A stretch of DNA of 64,000 bases, from assembly GCA_041690495.1 (NCBI GenBank), contig JAWLHE010000014.1, forward strand, positions 1-64,000, given 5' to 3'. Made by a program: the position numbers and the translations under genes. The notes beneath the pieces are model-generated. The model made no database searches, had not been told where the DNA came from, and worked only from the letters and a program-made list of their open reading frames with translations. Below are positions 43,088 through 51,962 of the stretch, piece by piece (position 1 is the first letter of the stretch; the number at the start of each line of letters is the position of its first letter). The stretch comes from DATAAP01 sp041690495. GTDB taxonomy: Bacteria > Pseudomonadota > Alphaproteobacteria > CACIAM-22H2.

Positions 43088-43834
43088 ATGAATCCATATT
43101 CGCCCAATCGCCGGCACATCCGGCAGCTGATTTCCATTTCCGGAATGTTGCTTGTCGTGTTCCTGCTGAGCGCGTGTGGACCTGCGGTGGTCAACCCGGC
43201 CACGCGCGAGCAGGCCAATGCCTTCTCCGCCGGTGCCGCCGCCGCGCAATACCGGCTCCAACCGGGCGACGAACTCGACATCCGCTTCTATTACAATCCG
43301 GAGCTCAATACCTCCGTTCTCATCCGGCCGGACGGGCGGATCTCGCTGCCGCTGGCCAACGAAGTTCAGGCAGCCGGTCTTTCTCCGGCTGAACTCACGC
43401 AGCGGCTGCGTTCGGCGTACGAGGCCGAACTTCGCCGGCCCGAACTCACGGTCATCGTACGGTCGTTCAACTCGCAGAAGGTCTTCGTCGGTGGCGAGGT
43501 CGTCGCGCCAGGCGTCATCCAGGCGCTCGGACCCTTGACGGTTCTGCAGTCGGTGACCCAGGCCGGCGGCTTCAAGGAAAGCGCCCGGGTCAACGAGGTT
43601 CTCGTGATCCGGCGCGATCCTGCGGCGCCGACATCGAACCCGATCGTCATTCCGGTCGACATTTCGGCAGTCGTGGACGGGACGAGCACCGGCGAAGATA
43701 TCGCGCTCCTGCCCTATGACGTCGTGTATGTGCCGAAGTCCCCGATTGCGAACGTCAACAAGTTTGTCGATCAGTATATCCGCCAGAACATTCCGTTCGG
43801 TTTCGGCCTGTCCTACGGATTCGACTTCGATTGA
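43088..43834 (+). CDS. Polysaccharide export outer-membrane lipoprotein (Wza/GumB-like)
   Basis: A 248-residue lipoprotein (lipobox FLLSAC, Cys30) with a polysaccharide-export domain at about 54-135 (YRLQPGDELDIRFYYNPELN, IRPDGRISLPLANEVQAAGL) and one SLBB-type segment (VFVGGEVVAPGVIQALGPLT). It forms the outer-membrane exit for EPS. It is shorter than E. coli Wza (about 380 residues), as is usual for GumB-type proteins. The chain-length protein gene follows after 27 bases. Confidence 0.93.
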   Translation: MNPYSPNRRHIRQLISISGMLLVVFLLSACGPAVVNPATREQANAFSAGAAAAQYRLQPGDELDIRFYYNPELNTSVLIRPDGRISLPLANEVQAAGLSPAELTQRLRSAYEAELRRPELTVIVRSFNSQKVFVGGEVVAPGVIQALGPLTVLQSVTQAGGFKESARVNEVLVIRRDPAAPTSNPIVIPVDISAVVDGTSTGEDIALLPYDVVYVPKSPIANVNKFVDQYIRQNIPFGFGLSYGFDFD

Positions 43835-43861
43835 CAGCGATCTGACCCAGGAGACGTATTC

Positions 43862-45388
43862 ATGCGGACCGACGTAACCGACAATGGCACGAGAGACGTT
43901 CTGAACGTCCTGTTCAAGCACCAGCGAAAGATCATCGCCACGTTCCTGCTCATTGTCGCTGTGGTCGCCTTCCACACCTTCACGTCTACACCGCTCTATG
44001 AGGCGAAGGCCGCCCTTCTGATCAAGGTCGGACGCGAATACGTCTATCGGCCCGAAGTCGGCAATGAGCGTCCCCAGGTCACGACCAACCGCGAGGATAT
44101 GGTCAATTCCGAGCTGGAGATCCTCACAAGTCGCGATCTCGCCGCAAGGGTCGTCGAGACAATCGGGATCGACCGCCTCTACCCTGGGATCGACAAGCCG
44201 CCGCCCCTGTTCTCGCTCGCAGCGGTCCGCAACGCGGTTAACCACCTTATCGCATGGTTCTCCGGGCGGCCGACGGACTCCGCGACGAACACGAAACTCG
44301 AGAAGGCAAGCAAGGCATTTATCGGCAGCCTGAAGGTCGAGTCGATCCCGAAGTCCAACGTCATACGCATTCAGTTCCGTCACCACGAGCCGGAGCTCGC
44401 GGCGCTGGGCGTCAATACCCTGGTTGATTCCTTCAAATCCAAGCGTCTTGAGGTGTTCAGCGGCCCGAAATCGTCTTTTCTGGAAGAGCAGATGATCCAC
44501 TACCGGGATCAGCTTCGCGCTTCGGAGCAGAAGTTCGAGGCGTTCCGCCAGCAATACGGGGTTTACTCGCTCGATCAGCAGCGCAGCCTGCTGCTCAGTC
44601 AGCGCAGCATGCTCGACACAGAGTTGAAAGCGACGGAGAACCGTATCGAGGAGGCCAATGAGAGGCTGGCCTCGCTTCAGGATCAGCGCCAGCGGATTTC
44701 CGAGACGGTGCCGCTGGCATCCGATGTGGAGCGCTTTCCGGTCGTTGACGACGCGAAGTCACGCCTGCTCGCGCTGCAGCTGAAGGAGCAGGAGCTGCTC
44801 TCGAAGTACCGTGAGCAGAGCCACATCGTTCAGAACGTCCGGGAGGAAAAGAAGGTCGTCGAGAATTTCCTCTCGCGGGTCCAGAACGACCGTGCGACAC
44901 GTGTCCGCTCCGGGAAGAATCCGATTTACGAACAACTGGAGCTGGAGATTGTACGGACCACCGCCGAGCAGAATGCGCTCACCGCCAAGCACTCGACGAT
45001 CCAGCAGCAGATGACGGAGCTTGACGACGAGCTCCGCGCCCTCGACCTGCGTGACAAGGAACTGCAGCAGATCGAGCGCGAGATAAAGAACAACCGGCAG
45101 AATTACGAAACGTATTTGGAGCGAGCCGAGGAGGCGCGGATCTCGGGAGAGATGGACCAGCTGAAGATGGTGAACGTCAGTGTCATCGAGAGCGCCAGCG
45201 TACCGAGCCGGCCGGTGCTGCCGCGCAAGACGCTGAACCTGATGCTTGCCATGATGTTCGGTGCCGCGGCGGGCCTCGGCGTGGCTTTCCTGGTCGAGTA
45301 CCTGCGATCGGGGTTCCTGACTCCCGAGAGCGCCGGCCGCAGCCTAGGTGTCCGCGTGCTCGGCACCGTCCCATATCGCAGCGCCTGA
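43862..45388 (+). CDS. GumC/Wzz-family polysaccharide chain-length and export protein
   Basis: A 508-residue polysaccharide co-polymerase with a first membrane helix at about 22-42 (IIATFLLIVAVVAFHTFT), a Wzz domain, a long periplasmic coiled coil (about 200-425, rich in Glu/Gln/Arg/Leu), and a second helix at about 455-480 (LNLMLAMMFGAAAGLGVAFL). It stops soon after this helix and has no kinase domain. The partner ATPase role would be supplied in trans by the later CpsD-like protein, the GumC plus separate kinase arrangement. Confidence 0.92.
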   Translation: MRTDVTDNGTRDVLNVLFKHQRKIIATFLLIVAVVAFHTFTSTPLYEAKAALLIKVGREYVYRPEVGNERPQVTTNREDMVNSELEILTSRDLAARVVETIGIDRLYPGIDKPPPLFSLAAVRNAVNHLIAWFSGRPTDSATNTKLEKASKAFIGSLKVESIPKSNVIRIQFRHHEPELAALGVNTLVDSFKSKRLEVFSGPKSSFLEEQMIHYRDQLRASEQKFEAFRQQYGVYSLDQQRSLLLSQRSMLDTELKATENRIEEANERLASLQDQRQRISETVPLASDVERFPVVDDAKSRLLALQLKEQELLSKYREQSHIVQNVREEKKVVENFLSRVQNDRATRVRSGKNPIYEQLELEIVRTTAEQNALTAKHSTIQQQMTELDDELRALDLRDKELQQIEREIKNNRQNYETYLERAEEARISGEMDQLKMVNVSVIESASVPSRPVLPRKTLNLMLAMMFGAAAGLGVAFLVEYLRSGFLTPESAGRSLGVRVLGTVPYRSA

Positions 45389-45424
45389 CCGTTCACGCCG
45401 ATCCGGCGCATCGAGGGTTCACGA

Positions 45425-47404
45425 ATGTATACGGCCTTCTATGAGCTTAGGCAGGAACCGTTCCATGTCACGCCGGACCCGGAATTTCTGTTCCCGAGTC
45501 CGTCGCACAAGGAGGCGCTCGCGGCGATCATATACGGGATCGAGCAGCGCAAAGGCTTCGTCGCGATCACCGGCGAGGTCGGAGTCGGAAAAACGACGAT
45601 CTTGCGCAGCTACCTGGATTTCGCGGACCGCAAGGACCTCAAGCTCATCTACATCTACAACTCGGACCTCTCGTTTGATGATCTCGTAACGACGCTCCTT
45701 CAGGAGCTTGGCATTGCGGAGCGGCCTCCCTCGACCTTCCTGGCGGTCGCACGGCTGCATGAAGAGCTGATCGAGATCTATCGCAAGAACCAGACGGTGG
45801 TGCTGATCATCGACGAAGCGCAGAACATGCCTGTCGAGACGCTGGAAAGCCTGCGCATGCTCTCGAACCTCGAGACCGTGACCGAGAAGCTGATTCAGAT
45901 CATGCTCATCGGCCAGCCCGAGTTCGACGAGATGTTGCAGCAGCACCGCCTGCGGCAGCTTCGGCAGCGCATCGCGATCCACGCGAGGATCGGAGCGCTG
46001 AATCTGGAAGACAGCATCGCCTATCTGGAGCATCGGCTGAACAAGGTCGCGCTCGGTACGAAGCCGGTCTTCACCAGAAACGCGCTGCGGCTCCTGGCCG
46101 AAGCCGCTCAGGGAATTCCGCGCAATCTCAACATTCTGAGCGACAACGCGCTGATCACCGGTTTCGGACACCAGGCGCGCCCCGTCAGCGCGAAGATCGT
46201 CAAGGAGGTTCTCGCGGATCGGCAGATCGGGCGTCCGAAGCCCCGGACGACGCGACGGCCCGTAAGATGGATTGGCGCGGGCGCGGGCGCGGCGGCAACC
46301 GCGCTTGCCGTTGTGCTCATCTTTCGCACGGGCATGACCGACCGTATCGACGCCCAGGTCGCTCATTCCGACGCGACACAAGAAGCAGGCACGGAGCAGC
46401 CGCGATCGCTGGACCGGGCCGTGGAGAGGTTCGGGAACTGGGTCGACGGCGTCAGGCAATCGGCGGGCAGCACGCCCGGTCGCGGCGACGCTCAGCCGAT
46501 GCCACGGGACAATGCGCCGGCGCGCGAGGAGAGCACGCGTCTCGGCGGCGTCCCGCCGACCGGGGACAAGAGCCAGCGCGATGGGACTTCCGTCGCCGAG
46601 AGCCAGCCCGGCTCGGATCCCGCGCGGCCGCCGTCGAACGAGCGCGAGGCGTCCGTGCCGGCGCCGCCGGCGCCTGCTCCCGCTCCCGCCCCTGCTCCGG
46701 CCTCCTCCGTAACCTCGGCGCCGACTCCGGTCCCGGCACGCCCGGTCGAAACGGCGCGTGCCGAGGATCCGGGCCCGCGGCCGGACGCGGCGCCCGCACC
46801 GGTCCCCGCGGAGGTCATCCCTCCCGCGGCAGGATTGGCCGCGCCGCCAGTCGCCGAACCTGCGAGGCCGGCGCCAAGCGGTGCGGACGAGCGTCCTCCG
46901 CCTGCCGCCGCGGGTCCGGCCCCGCTCGCGACGCGGCGTTCCCAGCCCGTCCCGCTTACGGCACCGGCGAACCGTCCGGCGCAAGCACCGGTGCAGCGCC
47001 CGACTCCGTCGATCTCGGCCCAGTCCAACCTCGCCCCACCGCCGGCAACTTACTCCATGGCAGTACCATCCGTCGTGCCACCTTCCGCTTCCGGTTCCGG
47101 GGCGGCCGCTTCGGGCGACGACGATGCGTTGGCGACTCGCAGGATCGCCGCTCCGAGCGGCGCGCGGTCCGAACAACTGGTCCGTACCGTCAGGTCCGGC
47201 GACAGCCTGTGGACAATGGCCGAAGACGTCTACGGCTACGTCAACCCGAATGTGCTTCGCCGGGTGCAGGATGCCAATCCCCACATCCGCAACATCAACG
47301 TGCTTGCTCCAGGACAGGACGTCGTATTTCCCCGCTTCCCCGAAACGCCATCCGATGCCGGCCTGGCGCTGTACGGGAGCATGCCGCCGACCGGTGGCAA
47401 CTGA
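45425..47404 (+). CDS. AAA ATPase (ExeA-like) with a membrane helix, Pro/Ala-rich linker and C-terminal LysM domain
   Basis: A 659-residue protein. The AAA domain (1-260) has Walker A GEVGVGKTT (about 50-58), Walker B VVLIIDEAQNM and LIGQPEFDEML. A single helix at about 281-300 (IGAGAGAAATALAVVLIF) is followed by about 280 residues rich in Pro, Ala and Arg. A LysM-like domain ends the protein (about 587-640; SGDSLWTMAEDVYGYVNPNV, NINVLAPGQDVVFP). The topology is cytoplasmic ATPase and periplasmic peptidoglycan-binding module, as in Aeromonas ExeA. ATPases of this group sit in exosortase-A EPS loci, usually without the LysM part. It probably helps assemble the export complex through the cell wall. 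Confidence 0.88.
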   Translation: MYTAFYELRQEPFHVTPDPEFLFPSPSHKEALAAIIYGIEQRKGFVAITGEVGVGKTTILRSYLDFADRKDLKLIYIYNSDLSFDDLVTTLLQELGIAERPPSTFLAVARLHEELIEIYRKNQTVVLIIDEAQNMPVETLESLRMLSNLETVTEKLIQIMLIGQPEFDEMLQQHRLRQLRQRIAIHARIGALNLEDSIAYLEHRLNKVALGTKPVFTRNALRLLAEAAQGIPRNLNILSDNALITGFGHQARPVSAKIVKEVLADRQIGRPKPRTTRRPVRWIGAGAGAAATALAVVLIFRTGMTDRIDAQVAHSDATQEAGTEQPRSLDRAVERFGNWVDGVRQSAGSTPGRGDAQPMPRDNAPAREESTRLGGVPPTGDKSQRDGTSVAESQPGSDPARPPSNEREASVPAPPAPAPAPAPAPASSVTSAPTPVPARPVETARAEDPGPRPDAAPAPVPAEVIPPAAGLAAPPVAEPARPAPSGADERPPPAAAGPAPLATRRSQPVPLTAPANRPAQAPVQRPTPSISAQSNLAPPPATYSMAVPSVVPPSASGSGAAASGDDDALATRRIAAPSGARSEQLVRTVRSGDSLWTMAEDVYGYVNPNVLRRVQDANPHIRNINVLAPGQDVVFPRFPETPSDAGLALYGSMPPTGGN

Positions 47405-47452
47405 CAACAACATCGAACCCGCTGCCGAGGCGCATATGAGGACAAAAGGACG

Positions 47453-48235
47453 ATGAGCAAGATCTTCGAAGCGCTCGAACACGCCCGAGCGGAGCGGCAT
47501 GCACTCAAGCCTGAGCTGGTACCTGCCGTTGCGCCTTCCTCGATTGCGTCGCCCCCGGCAGCCGCGCCGGCGACTCCGAAGGTCCAGCCATTTCCCTTGC
47601 AGCCGCCCGACCCTGTATTCGAGCGCGAGATGGCCGGCATCTATCATCCGATCATCTCCGCTCTTCCCGGCAACAAGGGCATGGTCCTGTTCATGGGTAC
47701 GAACGACACCGACGGCGCCTCGACCATGGCGCGCGAGTTCGCCTCGTTCGTCGCGACCCATGTCGGCTCCACGACATTGCTCTTCGATACCGACCGGCAG
47801 AAGCCCAATCAGCTCTCTCACTTCGGCATCCGGGGGGCGACCGCCTTCGAGGAGGTCGTGCACGAGGGACGCGGACTTGACGATGCGATCTATCCCGTCC
47901 GGAACACAGGATTGCACGTGACTTCGCTGTCGCTGCGGCCAACGAACAGGCCCTTCGTCTTTGCATCCTCGCGGTCCGATCATGTGATGGGCCAGCTGCG
48001 CCAGCGCTTCGACATGATCGTCATCGATGCCCCGGCGCCGACGAACGCTCCGGACATGCTCGCCCTTACGGCGAAGGTCGATGGGGTCGTCCTGGTCATT
48101 CAGGCCGATCAGACCCGCTTCCACCAGGCAAAGCGCACGAAGGAACTGATCGAGGCCAACGGCGGCAAGCTGATCGGACTTGTCTTCAACAAGCGACGTT
48201 TTTTTATCCCTGACTGGATCTATCGCCGGCTCTGA
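47453..48235 (+). CDS. CpsD/CapB-like polysaccharide biosynthesis ATPase with altered Walker A
   Basis: A 260-residue protein of the bacterial tyrosine-kinase (BY-kinase)/Mrp-like P-loop family. It starts MSKIFEALEHARAER, a common N-terminus of XrtA-type autokinases. Walker A' (LLFDTDRQKPNQLS) and Walker B (DMIVIDAPAPTN) are intact. The Walker A position reads NDTDGASTMARE, with Ala where the phosphate-binding Lys should be. The C-terminus (FIPDWIYRRL) has no Tyr cluster. It may be a regulatory pseudokinase that partners the GumC-type protein. ATG follows AAGGACG. Confidence 0.85.
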   Translation: MSKIFEALEHARAERHALKPELVPAVAPSSIASPPAAAPATPKVQPFPLQPPDPVFEREMAGIYHPIISALPGNKGMVLFMGTNDTDGASTMAREFASFVATHVGSTTLLFDTDRQKPNQLSHFGIRGATAFEEVVHEGRGLDDAIYPVRNTGLHVTSLSLRPTNRPFVFASSRSDHVMGQLRQRFDMIVIDAPAPTNAPDMLALTAKVDGVVLVIQADQTRFHQAKRTKELIEANGGKLIGLVFNKRRFFIPDWIYRRL

Positions 48236-48393
48236 GCGGGCGGCCCGCCGCGGGCTGCTCCAGGGATCCAGTCTATAGACGAGCCCGACGTTCAGGCCGC
48301 AAGCGGGGCCGCCGCGTTTCCGTGCGGCACTCGATATGCAGCCATTCTTGCCGCGACAGCGTTTCCACCGGGACAGCCCGATCCGGTTGCGAA

Positions 48394-49323
48394 ATGAAGG
48401 TTGCCGTCCTGCTGAACGCCGAGGGTAACGCCGCTGCGCTGGACAGTCCGGAAACCCTGTGTAGCCAGCTTGCGGCATTGCTCGCAGACGCCGGAATCGA
48501 CGCTATCATCCGTCTCGTTCGCGGCCGCGCGCTTCCGCAGGCGGTCAGGGACGCCCTCGACGCACGGTGCGGGGACGACGCACCCCGGTTCGATGCCGTC
48601 GTCGTCGGTGGCGGAGACGGCAGCGTCAGTACGGCAGCCGGCCTGTTGCTGGGCCGCGAGATGCCGCTCGGGATTCTCCCGCTCGGCACGCTTAATCATC
48701 TCTCCCAGGATCTCAAACTCCCGCTGGATCTCGAAGGCGCGGTGCGCGTCATCGCCGCGGGCCACACCCGCCGCATCGATGTCGCGGAGGTGAACGGTCG
48801 CGTCTTCGTCAACAATTCATCGTTGGGTTTCTATCCGGCGATGCTAGTCGACCGGATCCGCCAGCAGCGCCGCCTTGGCCGGGGAAAATGGGCTGCTGGC
48901 GTCATAGCGTTCGGCCGCGTGCTTCGCAGCTTTCCGTTGCACCGGTTCGCGATCAGTACAGAGCTTGGCGTTCGTCCGCGCAAGACGCCATGTGCATTCA
49001 TCGGCAACAACTGCTATGCGGTCACCCCGCCGTATTTCGGAGCACGGACCCGTATCGATCGCGGCGAGCTGTGCATCTATATCGCCCGACCCCAAAGCAG
49101 GCTGGGCTGGCTGTTGCTCGTCGTCAAGGCGATTTTCCGCGGGCTTTCGCCCGGGACGGATTTCGAACTCGTTCGGGTACGGTCCGCGGAGATCGGGTCG
49201 CGCCGCCATCGCGTGCGCGTCGCGATCGATGGCGAGCTCGAGATCATGCGTCCGCCCCTGCAATACCTTTTGCATGAAAAGGCGCTGCTGGTCCTGACGC
49301 CGCCGCCGGACTTGCCGCCATGA
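48394..49323 (+). CDS. Diacylglycerol kinase-family lipid kinase
   Basis: A 309-residue protein with the DAGK catalytic domain (about 1-130): VVVGGGDGSVSTAAGLLLG is the nucleotide-binding loop and ILPLGTLNHLSQDLKLPLD the conserved follow-on. The YegS-like C-terminal domain runs from about 130. The family phosphorylates diacylglycerol or related lipids at the membrane. I used the ATG at 48394 (MKVAVLLNAEG); upstream in-frame ATGs precede the domain. It overlaps the metallophosphoesterase gene by 4 bases. It may recycle lipid or acceptor products of EPS synthesis, which is inference. Confidence 0.88.
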   Translation: MKVAVLLNAEGNAAALDSPETLCSQLAALLADAGIDAIIRLVRGRALPQAVRDALDARCGDDAPRFDAVVVGGGDGSVSTAAGLLLGREMPLGILPLGTLNHLSQDLKLPLDLEGAVRVIAAGHTRRIDVAEVNGRVFVNNSSLGFYPAMLVDRIRQQRRLGRGKWAAGVIAFGRVLRSFPLHRFAISTELGVRPRKTPCAFIGNNCYAVTPPYFGARTRIDRGELCIYIARPQSRLGWLLLVVKAIFRGLSPGTDFELVRVRSAEIGSRRHRVRVAIDGELEIMRPPLQYLLHEKALLVLTPPPDLPP

Positions 49324-50153
49324 GGCTCATTGGCCACCTGTCGGACCTCCATTTCGGCCGTCACGACCCTCGCGTCGTCGACGGGCTTCTGGAAACGCTG
49401 GCGTCAGTTAGGCCGGATCTCGTGATCGTTAGCGGCGATCTGACCCAGCGGGCGCGGCGGCATGAATTCGCGGCCGCTCGAGCCTTTCTGGACCAGCTTC
49501 CGGCGCCATATGTCGTCGTTCCGGGCAATCACGACATGCCGCTCTATAACGTTCTGAAAAGGCTGTTGCGGCCGCTTTCCCGTTACGGGCGCTTCATCGC
49601 GTCCGGCCGTTCTATGCTTTACAAGGACGCCGAGATCGCGGTTCTCGGCATCAGTACGCCGCGAGCGCTGACCGGCGCCAACGGCCGCATTTCATTGCGT
49701 CAGCTGGCCGATGTGGAAGCCGTCTTCAATCCGATGGCGAGCGGTTGCTGGAAGATTCTGGTGAGCCATCATCCGCTTTTGGCCCCGCCGCGGAGCGCCG
49801 ATCTTCCGGCAGTGCACGGCGCCGTGCGTGCATTGGAGGCCGTCGCCGCCGCAGGCGTCAGAGTGGCCCTCGCAGGGCACTACCATCAACCCTTTACGAC
49901 CGCAGCGGGGCTCCGGAATGTAACCGCGCAAGGCTCGATACTTGTCATCCAGGCGGGCACAGCGACATCCACCAGGCTGCGTGGTGAGTCGAACAGCTTC
50001 AATCTGATTCGGACGGATAAGCAAACGGTGACCTGCCAGCCGCAGCTTTGGAACGGGCGCGGATTTGTACCGGCGAGCGCGACGCGCTTTAGGCTTGCCG
50101 ATGAGGCGCGCTGGCATATTGAAACCATGAACGCCGGCGAGCTGCTGTCCTGA
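49320..50153 (+). CDS. Calcineurin-like metallophosphoesterase
   Basis: A 277-residue phosphoesterase with the full metal-binding signature: LSDLHFGRHD, VSGDLTQRAR, VVPGNHDMPL, LVSHHPLL and ALAGHYHQPF. It has no signal peptide or membrane helix, so it is cytoplasmic. It overlaps the lipid kinase stop by 4 bases (ATGA), so the two are coupled. The substrate is unknown: lipid phosphate or nucleotide-sugar esters are possible. Confidence 0.9.
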   Translation: MRLIGHLSDLHFGRHDPRVVDGLLETLASVRPDLVIVSGDLTQRARRHEFAAARAFLDQLPAPYVVVPGNHDMPLYNVLKRLLRPLSRYGRFIASGRSMLYKDAEIAVLGISTPRALTGANGRISLRQLADVEAVFNPMASGCWKILVSHHPLLAPPRSADLPAVHGAVRALEAVAAAGVRVALAGHYHQPFTTAAGLRNVTAQGSILVIQAGTATSTRLRGESNSFNLIRTDKQTVTCQPQLWNGRGFVPASATRFRLADEARWHIETMNAGELLS

Positions 50154-50305
50154 CGAGCGGGGCGCTAAGCCGATCGTATTAGCGGAGCGGCCGCTTGGTC
50201 GCCGGGCTGCTGCCGATGCACCGGTTACGACGCGCGCTCCGTTACATACCGTATTGCCTGCCACGGGTTGTGCGGCCCGAATTCTTCAGCAATCGGAAAG
50301 GACAG

Positions 50306-51847
50306 ATGGCAGTCGTCCTGACCTATGGGAAAACCTCGGACCGTGACCGGGTCGCCAGACGCATCTATCCGGCATTTATTGCCCTGTTCGCCCTCGGCGT
50401 GGCGCTTCGGGTCGTCTTTCTTGACCGGCAGGGCCTGTGGTTCGACGAAGGCGTCGGCCTGATCTTCTCGACATGCGAATCGTTGAGCCAATGCCTCGAT
50501 TCGATGCTGAGCACCCGGACAAGCGAGCGGTTTCAGTTCTTCTACCCGTTGCTCCTCCACGAATGGCGCGATCTCTTCGGTAGCAGCGAGATCGCGCTGC
50601 GCAGCCTCTCGGTGCTGTGCGGCATAGCGGCGATGCCGCTGATATGGCGGGCGGCCCTGCAGGAATTCGGGAGCGAACATGCCGCCTGGACGCTCGCTTT
50701 CATGGCGCTCAGCGCATTCACACTCGTCCATGCGCAGGAGGCGCGGCCCTACACGTTGTTTCTCCTGGTCGCGGCAGCGCAGACGACACTGCTGCTGGAT
50801 GCGAGACGAGGCAGCCGATGGAGCCAGGTCGGACTTTATCTGGTTATGGCAGCCGGATCGTGGGTAGGCCTGTTTCCGCTGCTCTTCAGCGTCGCCCTGG
50901 CCTTCGCGGATCTGGCGAGCCGTCCGTTGCGCCAGGGCAATGTGCGCCGCTGGCTGATCTGGTGGTTGCCGGCCGGGCTACTATGCGTTCCGGCGGCGAC
51001 ATATTACGTCATCGCGGCGGCCGGCGTGGATCCGAGCCAGATCGCCGTTCCGAGAAGTGAGAGCCCGCTGCTCAATCTCATCTTCGTCGGGTACGGCCAG
51101 CTGGTCGGGCAGACCTTCGGGCCCCCGGTGGAAGAACTGCGCGGCGCCGGCCGCACCACCGCGCTGCTCGAGAACTGGCATCTGCTGGCGGGCATGGCAG
51201 TCGTCTCGGCGCTGGCCGTCGTCCATTCGATCCGCCTGGCGCACCGCGGATGTCTTGCCGCGAACGGCGATACAATACGCCTGCTCGTCTGGACGGTCGG
51301 CGTCTATGTCATCCTGTCGTTCATCTTCATGCTCTTGACGCGCCATAACTGGCTGCCGCGGCACGCGATCGCGCTGCATCCGGCCGTGGCTCTCTTGCTG
51401 CCCTTGCTGACCCGTCCGGCCGCGTCCGACGGCTCGGCGCGATCCGGGCGCGTGATCATGTCAGCGGTGTTGCTGCTGAATCTCATAGCGATCGGGCAGC
51501 ACTACCTCAACCGCGACCACTGGAAGGACGACTATCGCGCGGCGGCGGCCTATCTGCGCGCGCATGGTGAGCCTCAGCGCGCCGTCGTCGTGCTTCGCGG
51601 CCTTCCCGTGCTTTTTCGGTACTACGGCTACGCGGAGCTGATATATGCGCCCGACCCACCACCGGAGCGCGTACCCGCAATCGTGCGCAAGGCTGCGCAG
51701 GGGCGTTCAGAGATCGTGGTCGTCGTCAACCGCGAATCCGATCTGTGGCCGCCAGGTTGGCTCGACGAGGCCCTGGCGCCGGAGTTCCGGGCAATTGACC
51801 ATGCGAACTTCTCGTATTTTGCACTCTATACCTATGCAAAGAGATAG
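50306..51847 (+). CDS. GT-C-fold membrane glycosyltransferase (family 39-like)
   Basis: A 513-residue polytopic protein with about ten helices. The first periplasmic loop has the acidic signature LDRQGLWFDEGVGLIFS typical of the ArnT/PMT fold, in which lipid-linked sugars are transferred on the periplasmic face. Start at 50306 is favoured by GGAAAGGA before the ATG. A GTG at 50195 is weaker. It ends the plus-strand EPS run and converges with the minus-strand glycosyltransferase gene. Confidence 0.8.
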   Translation: MAVVLTYGKTSDRDRVARRIYPAFIALFALGVALRVVFLDRQGLWFDEGVGLIFSTCESLSQCLDSMLSTRTSERFQFFYPLLLHEWRDLFGSSEIALRSLSVLCGIAAMPLIWRAALQEFGSEHAAWTLAFMALSAFTLVHAQEARPYTLFLLVAAAQTTLLLDARRGSRWSQVGLYLVMAAGSWVGLFPLLFSVALAFADLASRPLRQGNVRRWLIWWLPAGLLCVPAATYYVIAAAGVDPSQIAVPRSESPLLNLIFVGYGQLVGQTFGPPVEELRGAGRTTALLENWHLLAGMAVVSALAVVHSIRLAHRGCLAANGDTIRLLVWTVGVYVILSFIFMLLTRHNWLPRHAIALHPAVALLLPLLTRPAASDGSARSGRVIMSAVLLLNLIAIGQHYLNRDHWKDDYRAAAAYLRAHGEPQRAVVVLRGLPVLFRYYGYAELIYAPDPPPERVPAIVRKAAQGRSEIVVVVNRESDLWPPGWLDEALAPEFRAIDHANFSYFALYTYAKR

Positions 51848-51962
51848 AGCGCGTTGGGCGGCTCGATCCTGTCCAGGGCCGGTCTGATTCGCGGCTGGGG
51901 GGATGATCGGCGCGTTGGTGTCGGCGATCCGGCAAGGCTGTCGGAGCGCCTGAATGCGCCGG

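Noticed and set aside
42404..44554. A 716-codon minus-strand frame
   Set aside because: It is antisense to the VanZ-like, export lipoprotein and GumC genes and has no domain.
48236..48270. GC-rich hairpin-like sequence after the CpsD-like gene
   Set aside because: Several alternative short stems are possible, but no T-run follows, so I did not call a terminator.
45419..48478. A 1019-codon open frame on the minus strand
   Set aside because: It is opposite the ATPase-LysM and CpsD-like genes and is Arg/Gly-rich low complexity, a GC shadow.
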